From: Microbacterium sp. CSI-V
Lineage (GTDB): Bacteria; Actinomycetota; Actinomycetes; Actinomycetales; Microbacteriaceae
Direction: 5' to 3'
DNA length: 64,000 bases
NCBI RefSeq assembly: GCF_001984105.1
Contig: NZ_MTQM01000008.1
Coordinates: forward strand, 186,001 to 250,000
The position numbers were made by a program, and so were the translations under genes. Shown one piece after another: positions 1 through 11,490 of the stretch (position 1 is its first letter; every line of letters begins with the position of its first letter). A model generated the notes under the pieces. The model had not been told where the DNA came from, made no database searches, and saw nothing but the letters and a program-made list of their open reading frames with translations.

Positions 1-549
1 ACGATCGCGCACGATGAGATCGAGGAACCGACTGCGGACCCGGCTCTCCTCGTTCAACTCGGAGTACATGTTGGGCAGGGGCAGGACGGCCTTGGCGGCG
101 ATGGCCCACTCCGACACCATGATCGACAGCTCGCCGCGGCGACTGGAGATCACCTCTCCCGAGACGAAGACGTGGTCGCCGAGGTCGACGAGTTCCTTCC
201 ACGCCTGCAGCGACTCGTCACCCACGTTCGCGAGCGACACCATCGCCTGGATCCGGCTGCCGTCGCCGGACTGCAGCGACGCGAAGCACAGCTTCCCGGT
301 GTTGCGGCTGAAGACGACTCGCCCCGCGACGCCCGCGGTCACGCCGGTCTCGGCGCCCGCCTCGAGGTCGGCGTAGCGTTCGCGGAGCGACGGGATCGTG
401 TCCGTCACCGGGACGACGACGGGGTACGGGCCCCCGGCGGCATCCGACCGCTCCTCGAGCAGGCGTTCCCGCTTGGCGAGGCGGACCGCCTTCTGCTCGA
501 AGACGTCGTCTTCGGTCGGTTCGGCGTCGTTCGCGGGCGCGTCGGTCAT
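1..549 (-). CDS. lysS: Lysyl-tRNA synthetase, N-terminal part (gene runs off the window)
   Basis: Class II lysyl-tRNA synthetase charges tRNA-Lys in the cytoplasm. Only the first 183 codons are visible. They hold the N-terminal extension and the OB-fold anticodon-binding domain (for example GKLCFASLQSGDG and GDHVFVSGEVISS), ending near RSRFLDLI at the edge of the catalytic domain. The ATG at 549 gives an acidic N-terminus MTDAPANDAEPTEDD, a common extension in actinobacterial LysS. It is the last visible gene of the folate/pantothenate cluster, 81 bp after the panC stop, so it may have its own start signals. The class II motifs lie outside the window; identity rests on the OB-fold region and gene order. 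Confidence 0.9.
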   Translation of the reverse strand, partial: MTDAPANDAEPTEDDVFEQKAVRLAKRERLLEERSDAAGGPYPVVVPVTDTIPSLRERYADLEAGAETGVTAGVAGRVVFSRNTGKLCFASLQSGDGSRIQAMVSLANVGDESLQAWKELVDLGDHVFVSGEVISSRRGELSIMVSEWAIAAKAVLPLPNMYSELNEESRVRSRFLDLIVRDR

Positions 550-630
550 CGTGAAGGCTCCTCGGGGTCGCATCGAGTTTATCCGCGAGGCGCGGGACGT
601 TTCCCCGCGCGGTGCGGCCCGCGAGGAGCG

Positions 631-1485
631 TCAGCGCAGCGAGATCTCCGCGTTGTCGATGAACCGGTGCCCGCCCACGGTCGCGGCGATGAGCGCGATC
701 GCGCGCCCGCGGTGGCCGTCGTCCACGGGCAGGAACGTCTCGGGGTCGACGACCGACAGGTACTCCAGGTGGATCCGCGCCTCGCCCATGAGCGAGGACT
801 GCGCCGCCGCGATGCAGGAATCCACACCCAGATCGGCGTTGGATGCCGCCGCTTCCAGGGCCACGGGGAGCTTGGCGGCGGCTCGGCGATCGGCCTCGTC
901 CAACAGACCCACGCGGCTCGAGACGGGCAGGCCGTCCTCGGCGCGCACGGTCGGGACGAGGATCGTGTCGATGCCGAAGTCGAGGTCGCGGATCATGCGG
1001 CGCACGAGGAAGGCCCGCTGCAGATCCCGCTCTCCGTACACGGCGACGTCGGGCCGGATGAGGTGGAACAGCTTCGCCTCGACCGTGAGGACGCCGTCGA
1101 AGTAGAACGGGCGGACTCGCCCCTCGTATCGGAGCCCCAGGTCGCCCGCCGACACCCGCGTGGTCGCCGTTCCGGCGGGCAGGAATTCCGCGGCGGTCGG
1201 CGCGAAGACCAGATCGATGCCGAGGTCGTCGAGAAGATCGGCGTCGGCGTCCGGCGTGCGCGGATAGGCCGCGGTCTCCTCGGCCGTGCGGAAACGCAGC
1301 GGATTGACGAAGGTCGACACGACGACGACGTCCGCGCGCTCGCGCGCCGCGCGGATGAGGTCGACATGGCCGTCGTGCAGGGCCCCGAGCGTCGAGACGA
1401 GCGCGACGCGGGCCGCACCGCCCGGGCGGTCTGCGCTTCTGGCCTCGGCCAGTCGGGTGCGCAGATCCTCGATGGTGCGGATCAT
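631..1485 (-). CDS. panC: Pantoate--beta-alanine ligase (pantothenate synthetase)
   Basis: Condenses pantoate and beta-alanine with ATP to pantothenate, the vitamin precursor of CoA. The 284-aa protein has the nucleotidyltransferase-fold signature in variant form: STLGALHDGH (usual PTMGALHEGH), VVSTFVNPLRF (usual SIFVNPxQF), a VAVYGERDLQ segment, and SSRVGLLD where most PanC have SSRNxYL. The length is normal for the family. ATG 1485 overlaps the stop of the DUF2520 gene by four bases (ATGA), which fixes the start and implies coupled translation. The substitutions look like an actinobacterial variant rather than a broken enzyme, because the rest of the fold is intact. Confidence 0.93.
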   Translation of the reverse strand: MIRTIEDLRTRLAEARSADRPGGAARVALVSTLGALHDGHVDLIRAARERADVVVVSTFVNPLRFRTAEETAAYPRTPDADADLLDDLGIDLVFAPTAAEFLPAGTATTRVSAGDLGLRYEGRVRPFYFDGVLTVEAKLFHLIRPDVAVYGERDLQRAFLVRRMIRDLDFGIDTILVPTVRAEDGLPVSSRVGLLDEADRRAAAKLPVALEAAASNADLGVDSCIAAAQSSLMGEARIHLEYLSVVDPETFLPVDDGHRGRAIALIAATVGGHRFIDNAEISLR

Positions 1486-2213
1486 CCGTCGATCGTAGCG
1501 TCCGGCGGCGCACCGTCCGCACCGACCGGCCCCGCGCCTTCGGCGAGCGCCTGGTCCACGCTCGACCGCACGAGTGCCGACAGGTACGCCCCCGCATTCT
1601 CCACACCCACCCCGGTGAGCAGCGCCGCGGACTGGCGGATGATCGAGCGCGAGAACTGCGTCGCCGTGGCCACCGCCTCGGCGTACGCGACGCGGTCCGC
1701 CTCGGCGACGACCACCGGCTCGCACCCCAGCTCGACGGCGAGCGCCTGGGCGATCGGCAGTACCGGCCCCGGTGCGGTCACGGCGGCGTACGCCTGCGCG
1801 AGCTGGCGCAGATCGATCGACGACGCGCCCGTGAACACGATCGCCGGATGGATGGCGAGCGGGATCGCGCCGCGTTGCAGCGCCGGCGCGAGAACCTCGA
1901 CGCCGTATCCGGGGTCGGTGTGCATCACGAGCTGCCCGGGCTGCCACGCGCCCAGATCGGCGAGCCCGGCGACGAGGCCGGGAAGTTGATCGTGCGGGAC
2001 AGCGACGACCACGAGTTCGCTCCGACGGACGACCTCCTCGGGTGGCAGCACCGGCACACCCGGCAGGATCGCCTCGACGCGGTCGTCGTCGGATCCCGAC
2101 GTGATCCCGGTCAGCGCATGACCCGCTCCCGCCAGCGCCGCCCCGATCACCGGACCCACGCGACCCGCGCCGATGATGCCGACGCCGAGCCGACCGTCAC
2201 GCCCCCCGCTCAT
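1482..2213 (-). CDS. Rossmann-fold/DUF2520 protein
   Basis: The 243-aa protein starts with a dinucleotide-binding motif GIIGAGRVGPVIGAAL (residues about 10-25), followed by the strand VVVAVPHDQL typical of NADP-dependent 6-phosphogluconate-dehydrogenase-like folds. The C-terminal part (HPAIVFTG to the end) matches my memory of DUF2520. Its function is not established; the gene regularly lies beside panC, so a role in pantothenate supply such as ketopantoate reduction has been suggested (inference). ATG 2213 was chosen over the upstream ATG at 2222 because it overlaps the preceding stop as ATGA. Confidence 0.85.
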   Translation of the reverse strand: MSGGRDGRLGVGIIGAGRVGPVIGAALAGAGHALTGITSGSDDDRVEAILPGVPVLPPEEVVRRSELVVVAVPHDQLPGLVAGLADLGAWQPGQLVMHTDPGYGVEVLAPALQRGAIPLAIHPAIVFTGASSIDLRQLAQAYAAVTAPGPVLPIAQALAVELGCEPVVVAEADRVAYAEAVATATQFSRSIIRQSAALLTGVGVENAGAYLSALVRSSVDQALAEGAGPVGADGAPPDATIDG

Positions 2214-3793
2214 CCGGCCCACCGGTGGCTGCGGTCGCCGGCCGAGGCGGCGACGGTCGCACGGGCCGTCTCGTCGAACAGGGTCAGCGCGGCGTCACGG
2301 TCGAGGGCTCCGACCGAGGTCCGCACCGTCCCCGCGATCACGTGCGCCGCCAGGGTGGCGGTATGCGTGGCGCGCGCCAGAGGGCCCTGATGCAGGCCGA
2401 TCGACTGCAGCCTTGCCAAGGGCACGATCGCGAGCGTGCGGCGCAACCATCCGCGACGGAGGAACAGCGCGTCCTCCGTCACCACCGCACCGTTGCGTCG
2501 CCACGAAAGGGGTCGGAGCAGCCGCACGCGCCGCGGGGTGACGACGTACGGGTCATCGTCCACCGGGCCGAGGATGCCGTCACGGAACACGAAGCTCCAC
2601 TCCTCCGACGGCAGCGCCGGAGCGAGGATGTGCAGAACCCGCTCGATGTCGTCGCGTGTGCCGATGGGGAGCACCGCCGCGAAGGGGTCGGTGGTCGAGT
2701 CGGTCGAGCCCCGGCCGGTGAGCCGATTGACCGAGATGCTCCACCACCCGAACGGGCGCCACAGCAGCGGCTGATGCACCTCGATCGCGTGCACGCGGCC
2801 CGGCGGGACCACCTCGCTGATCGTCGTGAACAGCCCGAACGTCAGCCGCACGCCGTCGGAGGTCGGAGCGATCGAATAGCGCAGACCCCGGGCGATCGAG
2901 CGCACGTAGTACGCCCCGAACGCGAGGAACGCCGGGACGATCGTGAACAGGAGCCACAGTGTCGAGAGCGAGGCCGCGACGATGATCGCGACGATCAGTG
3001 CCACCAGCATGAGCGTCGACCCGCTCAGCACGCGCGAGGCGACGAGTCGTCCGAACGGGATCCGCACGATGCTCTCGGGCTCGGCATCCGAGAAGTCCTC
3101 GCCGTCGACGATGCCCTGGATGCCGGCCGCCACCGCATCGGCGGCCTGCTGGACCGCCGAACCCGCCGGCGCAGCCGCGACTCCGCGCTCCGAGAGGCGC
3201 CGGCCCGAGGCCAGGCGAAGAATGTCGCCGCGGACCGTCTCGGCGGCCTTCGCGGACAGGTACTCCAGCTTGACGTTGGAGTCGAGCCCGGCACCGACCA
3301 CCTCGAGCTTCGCCAACCCCAGGAGGCGCGCCACCATCGGACGCGTGAGGTTGACGCCCTGCACCCGATCGAGCGGGGCACGGCGGTGGGTGCGGAAGAG
3401 GACGCCGGAACGCACCTCGACGTCGTCGTCGCTGATGCGGAAGGTGTGGAACCGCCAGGACAGGCGGAAGATCACGAGCAGCACGATGAGGACCGCGAGG
3501 GCACCGCCGCCGGCGATGAGGATGAGGTTGTTCGCGAGGATGAAGTCGACCGGGTCGGGCGGGAGGACTCCCGGCGGCAGATCCGTGACGGCCGGGAGGA
3601 ACAGCTCGAACAGCCGCTCGCGCAGGTTCGCGACGATGACGCCGATGATCACGAGGAGGAACAGCCCGCCCCGCAGCAGAGGTGTCAGCGGGTGGAGGCG
3701 CTGCCACTCGCCGTCGCTCAGCGGCGATCGGACGAGTGCACGTGCCACCGGGGAATCGGGACCCCGGCGGTCGGCATCGTGCGGGTCGGTCAC
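2210..3793 (-). CDS. PH-domain membrane protein (YdbT-like, large subunit)
   Basis: The 527-aa protein has a hydrophobic hairpin (about residues 40-110), then a bacterial PH-like region (FRISDDDVEVRSGVLFRTHRRAPLDRVQGVNL), another pair of membrane segments (LMLVALIVAIIVAASLSTLWLLF), and two further PH-like modules (SIAPTSDGVRLTFGLFTT and EDALFLRRGWLRRTLAIVPLARLQSI). This is the multi-bPH2 layout of YdbT. Its role is unknown; proteins of this group are thought to act at the membrane as a pair with a shorter partner, which is the next gene upstream. The GTG at 3793 overlaps that gene's stop (GTGA) and fixes the start. Confidence 0.88.
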   Translation of the reverse strand: MTDPHDADRRGPDSPVARALVRSPLSDGEWQRLHPLTPLLRGGLFLLVIIGVIVANLRERLFELFLPAVTDLPPGVLPPDPVDFILANNLILIAGGGALAVLIVLLVIFRLSWRFHTFRISDDDVEVRSGVLFRTHRRAPLDRVQGVNLTRPMVARLLGLAKLEVVGAGLDSNVKLEYLSAKAAETVRGDILRLASGRRLSERGVAAAPAGSAVQQAADAVAAGIQGIVDGEDFSDAEPESIVRIPFGRLVASRVLSGSTLMLVALIVAIIVAASLSTLWLLFTIVPAFLAFGAYYVRSIARGLRYSIAPTSDGVRLTFGLFTTISEVVPPGRVHAIEVHQPLLWRPFGWWSISVNRLTGRGSTDSTTDPFAAVLPIGTRDDIERVLHILAPALPSEEWSFVFRDGILGPVDDDPYVVTPRRVRLLRPLSWRRNGAVVTEDALFLRRGWLRRTLAIVPLARLQSIGLHQGPLARATHTATLAAHVIAGTVRTSVGALDRDAALTLFDETARATVAASAGDRSHRWAG

Positions 3794-4389
3794 AGCCCGG
3801 TCCGGCGGGTCTCGGCGACGTCGATGAGGGTGTCGCGCAGCTGTTCGGCCGCCCCCTGCGTCAGGCCCGGGATCGTGACCCCCGACGACGCGGCCGCCGT
3901 GACGAGCTTGAGCTGCGCGATGCCGAAGCCGCGGTCGAGGGGACCATGGGTGATGTCGACGAGCTGCATGCGGCCGTAGGGAACGGCGACGACGCGCTGC
4001 CACAGGATGCCGCGGCGGAAGACCAGATCGTCGCGTCGCAGCTGATAGCCGAAGGACCGCGCCTGGCGGGGCGTGATGATCATGCCGATCGCCGTGACGA
4101 GGAGCACGACACCGGCCGGGATCCACGGCCACATGAATCCGGAGACGGCCTGCGCCACGATCGCGGCGACGAGCACCAGGACGAAGACCGCACCCTGCGA
4201 GATCAGCTGCACCCGCACGTACGCGCGAGCGAGCTGGTGCCACGTGCCATCGCCGAGCGGCAGACGGCCGGCGCCCCGCGGCTCGAGAATTCGGTCGTAC
4301 GTGGCCTCGTCCAGGACGGGAGCCGACGACTCAGCGAACGGAGGGTCCGGCGTCGGGGTGCGCTCCGGAAGATCCGGGGTGTTCGTCAT
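3790..4389 (-). CDS. PH-domain membrane protein (YdbS-like, small subunit)
   Basis: The 199-aa protein has an acidic, proline-rich N-terminus, two membrane segments (QGAVFVLVLVAAIVAQAV and WIPAGVVLLVTAIGMII), then one bacterial PH domain with the family pattern RRDDLVFRRGILWQRVVAVPYGRMQLVDIT and an FGIAQLKLVTAA strand. It is the short partner of the multi-PH protein that follows with a GTGA overlap. Start ATG 4389 lies inside the 3' end of the DUF3180 gene. Biochemical function is unknown; the conserved position between folK and panC suggests only shared expression. Confidence 0.87.
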   Translation of the reverse strand: MTNTPDLPERTPTPDPPFAESSAPVLDEATYDRILEPRGAGRLPLGDGTWHQLARAYVRVQLISQGAVFVLVLVAAIVAQAVSGFMWPWIPAGVVLLVTAIGMIITPRQARSFGYQLRRDDLVFRRGILWQRVVAVPYGRMQLVDITHGPLDRGFGIAQLKLVTAAASSGVTIPGLTQGAAEQLRDTLIDVAETRRTGL

Positions 4390-4828
4390 CGTCGTCCTTC
4401 CGGATGGTGCACAGCTGTTCGGCCACGAGGCCCGCGGCGACGAGGACGGCACCGCACACGGCCGTCGCGATCACCGATCCCAACGAGCCTAGCGACGGAG
4501 TGAACGGCCGCGTGAAGACGAACGCCAGGAGCCCGAGAGCGAAACCCGTCGCCGCCGCCCCCACGAGCGAGGACGCCTTGGCCAGCATCGCGACCCGCAG
4601 CGCGCGGAACGGGTCGATGCGCCGATCGGTCCGTCCGCGGGAGGCGCGGAAGATCGGCACCGCCACCGCCACCACGATCGCGCCCAGGAGCACGAGAATC
4701 GTCGGCAGGCTCGCCGCCGGGACGAAGGTCGGACGTCCGGCCGCCGTCAGCGCCGCGTCGACGAGGAACCCGACGACCAGCCCCGCGAGGGCTGCCACGA
4801 TGAGGATCGTCGCCCCGGTGCGCTTCAC
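4331..4828 (-). CDS. DUF3180 membrane protein
   Basis: The 165-aa protein has four hydrophobic helices (ILIVAALAGLVVGFLVDAAL, LPTILVLLGAIVVAVAVPIF, ASSLVGAAATGFALGLLAFVF, LGSVIATAVCGAVLVAAGLV), an RTDRRIDPFRALRVAMLAKASSLV stretch before the third helix, and a charged tail. This matches the actinobacterial DUF3180 family, which sits after folK. Function unknown. GTG 4828 overlaps the folK stop (GTGA). The 3' end overlaps the next coding sequence by 59 bases in another frame, more than the usual four. Confidence 0.85.
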   Translation of the reverse strand: MKRTGATILIVAALAGLVVGFLVDAALTAAGRPTFVPAASLPTILVLLGAIVVAVAVPIFRASRGRTDRRIDPFRALRVAMLAKASSLVGAAATGFALGLLAFVFTRPFTPSLGSLGSVIATAVCGAVLVAAGLVAEQLCTIRKDDDDEHPGSSGAHPDAGPSVR

Positions 4829-5352
4829 GATGCCCCCTCGCGCAGGGCGGCGAGCAGCGCGTCGACGCGACCGCGGCCGGCGATCTCGGCATCCGGGTCG
4901 ACGTCGTGCCAGGGAGCGAGCACGAACTCGCGCTCGTGCGCACGCGGGTGCGGGACCGTCAGGTGGGGCTCGTCGATGCGGGCGTCGCCGTAGGCGATGA
5001 GATCGAGGTCGAGGGTTCGGTCGCCCCACTTCTCGCGACGCACGCGCCCGTGGTCCGCCTCGATGCGGTGCAGCTCGCGCAGCAGCGTCGCCGGCGCCAG
5101 CCGCGTCTGCAGCAGCGCGACGGCGTTCAGATAGCGCGGCGCGTCGGCGTCCTCTCCGGTGAGGGTCACGGCGACGGTCTCGATGGGCGCCGACACCCGG
5201 ACGTCGGTCGTCAGAGGCAGGAGGCGCAGCTCGTCGACGGCTGCTGCGAGAGTCTCGGCGCGGGCACCGAGGTTTGCGCCGAGGGCGACGACGGCGGCGA
5301 CCGGTTCGTCGGAGGGCGGGTCGCCGATGCCGTGGGCGAGACGGACGCTCAC
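4825..5352 (-). CDS. folK: 6-hydroxymethyl-7,8-dihydropterin pyrophosphokinase
   Basis: HPPK transfers pyrophosphate from ATP to 6-hydroxymethyl-7,8-dihydropterin, the step before DHPS in folate synthesis. The 175-aa sequence shows ALGANLGAR, RYLNAVA, the hallmark GDRTLDLDLIAYGD with Mg-binding aspartates, and VPHPRAHEREFVLAPW. It follows folB with an ATGA overlap and precedes DUF3180 with a GTGA overlap, placing it inside the coupled folate operon. Length and motifs are normal. Confidence 0.97.
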   Translation of the reverse strand: MSVRLAHGIGDPPSDEPVAAVVALGANLGARAETLAAAVDELRLLPLTTDVRVSAPIETVAVTLTGEDADAPRYLNAVALLQTRLAPATLLRELHRIEADHGRVRREKWGDRTLDLDLIAYGDARIDEPHLTVPHPRAHEREFVLAPWHDVDPDAEIAGRGRVDALLAALREGAS

Positions 5353-5717
5353 GCGCGTCCCCTCCGGATCGTCACCGAGACGTCCGCGAACGGCACGGTG
5401 ATCGGGGCCTGGGGTTTGTGCACGGTCACGGTCACCAGCATGATGCGCTCGTCGGCGAGGACGTCGTCGGCGATGCGCTGCGCGAGCGTCTCCAGCAGGT
5501 CGACGGCGTCGCCCTCGACGTGGGCCACGATGCGTTCGGCCAGTTCCCCGTAGTGCACCGTATCCACGACATCGTCCGACTCGGCCGCCGGTCGCAGCGA
5601 GAGCTGCAGCACCACGTCGACGACGAACTCCTGCCCCTCCCGCTTCTCATCGGCGTAGACGCCGTGGAAGCCGAAGGCGCGCACCCCCGTCAGCGTGATC
5701 TCGTCGGCGAAGTCCAT
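5349..5717 (-). CDS. folB: Dihydroneopterin aldolase
   Basis: Cleaves 7,8-dihydroneopterin to 6-hydroxymethyl-7,8-dihydropterin and glycolaldehyde. The 122-aa protein carries ITLTGVRAFGFHGVYADEKREGQEF at the N-terminus, the VHYGELAERI segment with the catalytic-site Tyr region, and the closing TVHKPQAPI motif. Start ATG 5717 shares one base with the folP stop (TGATG). A longer reading frame upstream is only the folP antisense-free extension and lacks homology. The protein would form the usual homo-octamer. Confidence 0.96.
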   Translation of the reverse strand: MDFADEITLTGVRAFGFHGVYADEKREGQEFVVDVVLQLSLRPAAESDDVVDTVHYGELAERIVAHVEGDAVDLLETLAQRIADDVLADERIMLVTVTVHKPQAPITVPFADVSVTIRRGRA

Positions 5718-6508
5718 CAGGCCTCCCAGGCGCGGGCGACGGCGAGGGCGTCGCGAGTGGTCGGGACGTCGTGCACGCGCACGGCCCACGCGCCCGCGCG
5801 GTCCGCGAGAGCACTGGTGACGGCCGTGGCGAGGTCGCGGCGGACCAGATCGGCGTCGGCGCCGATCGTCTCGGCGAGGAACCGCTTCCGGCTCGTGCCG
5901 ACGAGCACGCGGCATCCGAGCCCCGCCACCCGCGGGAGCGCGCGCAGCACCTGCCAGTTCTGGTCGCCGCGCTTGCCGAACCCGATGCCCGGGTCGACGA
6001 CGACACGGGAACGCGGGATGCCGGCGGCCTCGGCCGCGTCGACCCGCTCGTGGAGTTCCGCGAGCACCTCGGCCACCACGTCGCCGTACTCGGCGCGCGC
6101 GTACATCTCGGCCGACGGACCCCGCCAGTGTCCGAGCGCGACGTCGGCGGCCGATTCGGCGACGGCGGCGAGCATCTCCGGGTCGGCCAGCCCGCCCGAC
6201 ACGTCGTTGACCAGTCGCGCTCCCAGGGCGACGGCCGCGCGCGCGGTCGTCGCGTTCATCGTGTCGACGCTCACGTACAGACCCGCGGATGCCAGCGCCT
6301 CGACGACGGGAAGCACCCGCTGCTGCTCGATCCGGGGCGCGACCCGCTCGGCTCCGGGGCGCGTCGACTCGCCGCCGACGTCGAGGAGGTCTGCGCCCTG
6401 CGCGTGGAGCGCACGGGCGTGCGCGATCGCGACGTCGGGATCGAGGAACCGGCCGCCGTCGCTGAACGAGTCGGGGGTCACGTTGACGATCCCCATGACG
6501 AGCGTCAT
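5717..6508 (-). CDS. folP: Dihydropteroate synthase
   Basis: Joins 6-hydroxymethyl-dihydropterin pyrophosphate to p-aminobenzoate; it is the sulfonamide target. The 263-aa TIM-barrel protein begins MGIVNVTPDSFSDGG and has the loop DVGGESTRPGAE, the NDVSGG strand, DPGIGFGKRGDQNW and GTSRKRFLA, all canonical. ATG 6508 overlaps the folE stop as ATGA. I see no unusual substitution in the sulfonamide-binding loops. Confidence 0.97.
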   Translation of the reverse strand: MTLVMGIVNVTPDSFSDGGRFLDPDVAIAHARALHAQGADLLDVGGESTRPGAERVAPRIEQQRVLPVVEALASAGLYVSVDTMNATTARAAVALGARLVNDVSGGLADPEMLAAVAESAADVALGHWRGPSAEMYARAEYGDVVAEVLAELHERVDAAEAAGIPRSRVVVDPGIGFGKRGDQNWQVLRALPRVAGLGCRVLVGTSRKRFLAETIGADADLVRRDLATAVTSALADRAGAWAVRVHDVPTTRDALAVARAWEA

Positions 6509-7095
6509 CCGCGACCTCGACCGATCAGCGCGATCAGCTCCGCGCGGGCGACGGGGTCGGAGTACACCCCGCGCGCGGCGATCGTGACGGTCGACGCGTC
6601 GGGCTGGCGTCCCCCGCGCATCGTGACGCATTCGTGCGTGGCATCCAGCACGACCAGCACGCCACGGGCGTCGAGCGACCCCGCGATCGTATCGGCCACC
6701 TGCTCGCCGAGGCGCTCCTGCACCTGCGGTCGCGCGGCCAGGACGTCGATGACACGGGGCAGAGCACCGAGCCCGACGACCTCCTCGCCGGGGAGGTACG
6801 CGACGTGCGCGTGACCCCGGAACGGGAGCAGATGATGCTCGCACATCGAGCGGAACGCGATGTCGCGCAGCATCACCGCCCCCGAGGGCAGGGTGTCGGG
6901 CGCCGGCCCGCGGGTCACCGAGATGGTGTGCTGCAGCGGAGCACCGGCATCCTCGCCCACTCCCCCGAAGAACTCGCTCCACGAGTCGGCGACGCGGGCC
7001 GGGGTCTGCCGGAGACCCGGGCGATCGGGATCCTCACCGATCGCTTCGAGCAGCTCGCGTACGAGCGCGGACACGCGCTCCCGGTCGACGGCCAC
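6505..7095 (-). CDS. folE: GTP cyclohydrolase I
   Basis: Converts GTP to 7,8-dihydroneopterin triphosphate, the entry step of folate synthesis. The 196-aa protein has the zinc site CEHHLLPF and the second Cys in ATHECVTMRGGR, plus DRPGLRQTPARVADSW and the GLGALPRVIDVLAARPQVQE core. The GTG start at 7095 follows the ftsH stop by six bases, so folE is probably expressed from the ftsH promoter. Length is typical of the type IA enzyme. Confidence 0.97.
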   Translation of the reverse strand: MAVDRERVSALVRELLEAIGEDPDRPGLRQTPARVADSWSEFFGGVGEDAGAPLQHTISVTRGPAPDTLPSGAVMLRDIAFRSMCEHHLLPFRGHAHVAYLPGEEVVGLGALPRVIDVLAARPQVQERLGEQVADTIAGSLDARGVLVVLDATHECVTMRGGRQPDASTVTIAARGVYSDPVARAELIALIGRGRG

Positions 7096-7101
7096 GGCGC
7101 C

Positions 7102-9105
<2,004 letters not shown>

Positions 9106-9257
9106 GGTGGGCGAGCCCAGCCCTTTCGTGATCCGCTTCGGAAAAAGCGGTGGGATCAGGGTAACGCCCGCCGGCTATGCCGGGACTGTGCGTTCGTCGT
9201 GGGCGTACCCCGGGCGACGGATGCCGCGCCGAGGCGCGCCCGGCATCCGGTCCGCGG

Positions 9258-9809
<552 letters not shown>

Positions 9810-9832
9810 CCCTGAATCCTACGCGGGACGAC

Positions 9833-10834
9833 TCAGGATGCCGCCCGCGCGACGATCTCGATCCGGCCGCCGACACGGCGGGCGAGGCATCCGGGCAGGT
9901 CGATGGGCCCCTGACCGCGCCAGTCGGTCGCCAGCCGCGCGACCTCGAGGGTCTGCGCCCGCGTGAGCGACACCCCGAACTCGCTGTCGACGACGTAGCG
10001 CACGATCCGGTTGCGCAGCGCCGCGGGGTTGGCCGCCAGCGCCGCGACCGACACCGAGATGCCCGCTTCGGCGTGCTCGACGATGTCCTCGATGGTCTCG
10101 TCGATCATGTCCTGGAACGCCGCCGCATCCTCGCGCAGCTGCTCCGCGGTGCGGGCGAGGGCCTCGGCGACACCGGGTCCGAGCTCGCGCTCGAGCGTCG
10201 GCAGCACCGTCTCGCGGACCCGCACACGCGCGTACGCGGGGTCGAGGTTGTGCGGGTCGCGCCACGGGTCGAGGCCTTCCGCGGCGCACGCCGCCGCGGT
10301 CGTCTCGCGTCGGATGCCGAGCAGCGGACGCAGCCACACCGGGCCCGTGGCATCCCTCCGCTCCGGCGACATCCCGGACAGGCTCGTGGCGCCGGAACCG
10401 CGGGCGAGACCCAGGAGCACCGTCTCGGCCTGATCGTCGAGGGTGTGCCCCACCAGCACCGCGTCGGCTCCCGTCTCGGCGGCGGCACCGGCCAGGCCGG
10501 CGTACCGCGCGTCGCGCGCGGCGGCCTCCGGGCCGCTCCCGGGCCGCACGTCGACCGCCACGACACGGGCGGCGAGCCCGAGGCCGCGGGCGAGGTCGGC
10601 GGCACGGGAGGCGATCGCGGCGGACCTGTCCTGCAGACCGTGATCGATCACGACGGCCTCCGCCCGGATGCCGAGCCGCGGCGCCTCGAACGCGGTGGCC
10701 GCCGCGAGCGCGAGGGAGTCGGCACCACCGGAGAGCGCGACGACGACGGCGCCGCCGCGCCCGTCGAGCGTGACACGGACCGCCCGACGCACCTCGGCGA
10801 CGGCGGGATCGAGTCCGGGGCGCCCTTCGTGCAT
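9833..10834 (-). CDS. tilS: tRNA(Ile)-lysidine synthetase
   Basis: Modifies the wobble cytidine of the CAU-anticodon tRNA-Ile to lysidine so that it reads AUA. The 333-aa protein shows the N-type ATP pyrophosphatase PP-loop VALSGGADSLAL, the VVIDHGLQDRS strand, GHTLDDQAETVLLGLARGSG and RPLLGIRRE, followed by a shortened C-terminal domain. ATG 10834 is chosen because the strong similarity begins after it; an in-frame GTG lies just upstream. It is divergent from ppa across about 106 bp that hold both promoters. Confidence 0.95.
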   Translation of the reverse strand: MHEGRPGLDPAVAEVRRAVRVTLDGRGGAVVVALSGGADSLALAAATAFEAPRLGIRAEAVVIDHGLQDRSAAIASRAADLARGLGLAARVVAVDVRPGSGPEAAARDARYAGLAGAAAETGADAVLVGHTLDDQAETVLLGLARGSGATSLSGMSPERRDATGPVWLRPLLGIRRETTAAACAAEGLDPWRDPHNLDPAYARVRVRETVLPTLERELGPGVAEALARTAEQLREDAAAFQDMIDETIEDIVEHAEAGISVSVAALAANPAALRNRIVRYVVDSEFGVSLTRAQTLEVARLATDWRGQGPIDLPGCLARRVGGRIEIVARAAS

Positions 10835-10899
10835 GGCATCCACGCTATCCGTCGTGTCGCCGTGAGTACCGGAGCCGACGGCGGCGAGGGCGCCCCGAC

Positions 10900-10905
10900 T
10901 AGGCT
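10900..10905 (+). promoter_or_regulatory. Candidate -10 box of ppa
   Basis: TAGGCT fits the actinobacterial TANNNT -10 pattern and lies 35 bases before the ppa start, leaving a short leader that contains the strong AAGGAG ribosome binding site at 10928-10933. Confidence 0.5.
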
Positions 10906-10940
10906 GGGCGCGGAATTCCACCGATCTAAGGAGCACACGT

Positions 10941-11474
10941 ATGGGCGCGTACGACGCCGTCATCGAGATCCCGCGCGGCAGCCGCGTGAAGTACGAGGTC
11001 GACCACGGCACCGGCCGGGTCTTCCTCGACCGCATCCTGTACACGGTGTTCGGCTACCCGGCCAACTACGGCTTCTTCGAGAACACCCTCGGCGAAGACG
11101 GCGACCCGCTCGACGTGCTCGTGCTGCTCGACCGCGACCTCTACCCCGGCATCCTCGCGAAGGTCCGCCCCGTCGGCGTGCTGAAGATGAGCGATGAGGC
11201 CGGCGGCGACGACAAGGTCGTCGCGGTCCTCGCGAAGGACCCGCGCTGGGACCACATCCAGGACGTCGACGACATCGACGACTGGACGAAGAAGGAGATC
11301 TCGCACTTCTTCGAGCACTACAAGGACCTCGAGCCCAACAAGTGGGTCAAGGTCGACGAGTGGGCGGATGCCGCCGAGGCCGAGCGCCTCGTCGACGAGG
11401 CGTTCGCGCGCTTCGAGGAGCACGACGCCCAGACCAAGACGCAGGGCGAGGGCGAGTCCCCGAGCACCCTCTGA
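10941..11474 (+). CDS. ppa: Inorganic pyrophosphatase
   Basis: Family I soluble pyrophosphatase hydrolyses PPi to phosphate and so drives biosynthetic reactions. The 177-aa protein has EVDHGTGRVFLDRILYTVFGY, the ANYGF segment and the signature DGDPLDVLVL with metal-binding aspartates; KWVKVDEWAD closes the core. The C-terminal tail (EEHDAQTKTQGEGESPSTL) is a low-complexity extension beyond the usual end. ATG 10941 has a perfect AAGGAG eight bases upstream, and the gene ends in a strong shared terminator, so it is probably monocistronic and well expressed. Confidence 0.97.
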   Translation: MGAYDAVIEIPRGSRVKYEVDHGTGRVFLDRILYTVFGYPANYGFFENTLGEDGDPLDVLVLLDRDLYPGILAKVRPVGVLKMSDEAGGDDKVVAVLAKDPRWDHIQDVDDIDDWTKKEISHFFEHYKDLEPNKWVKVDEWADAAEAERLVDEAFARFEEHDAQTKTQGEGESPSTL

Positions 11475-11490
11475 CCTCCCCGGTCATGAC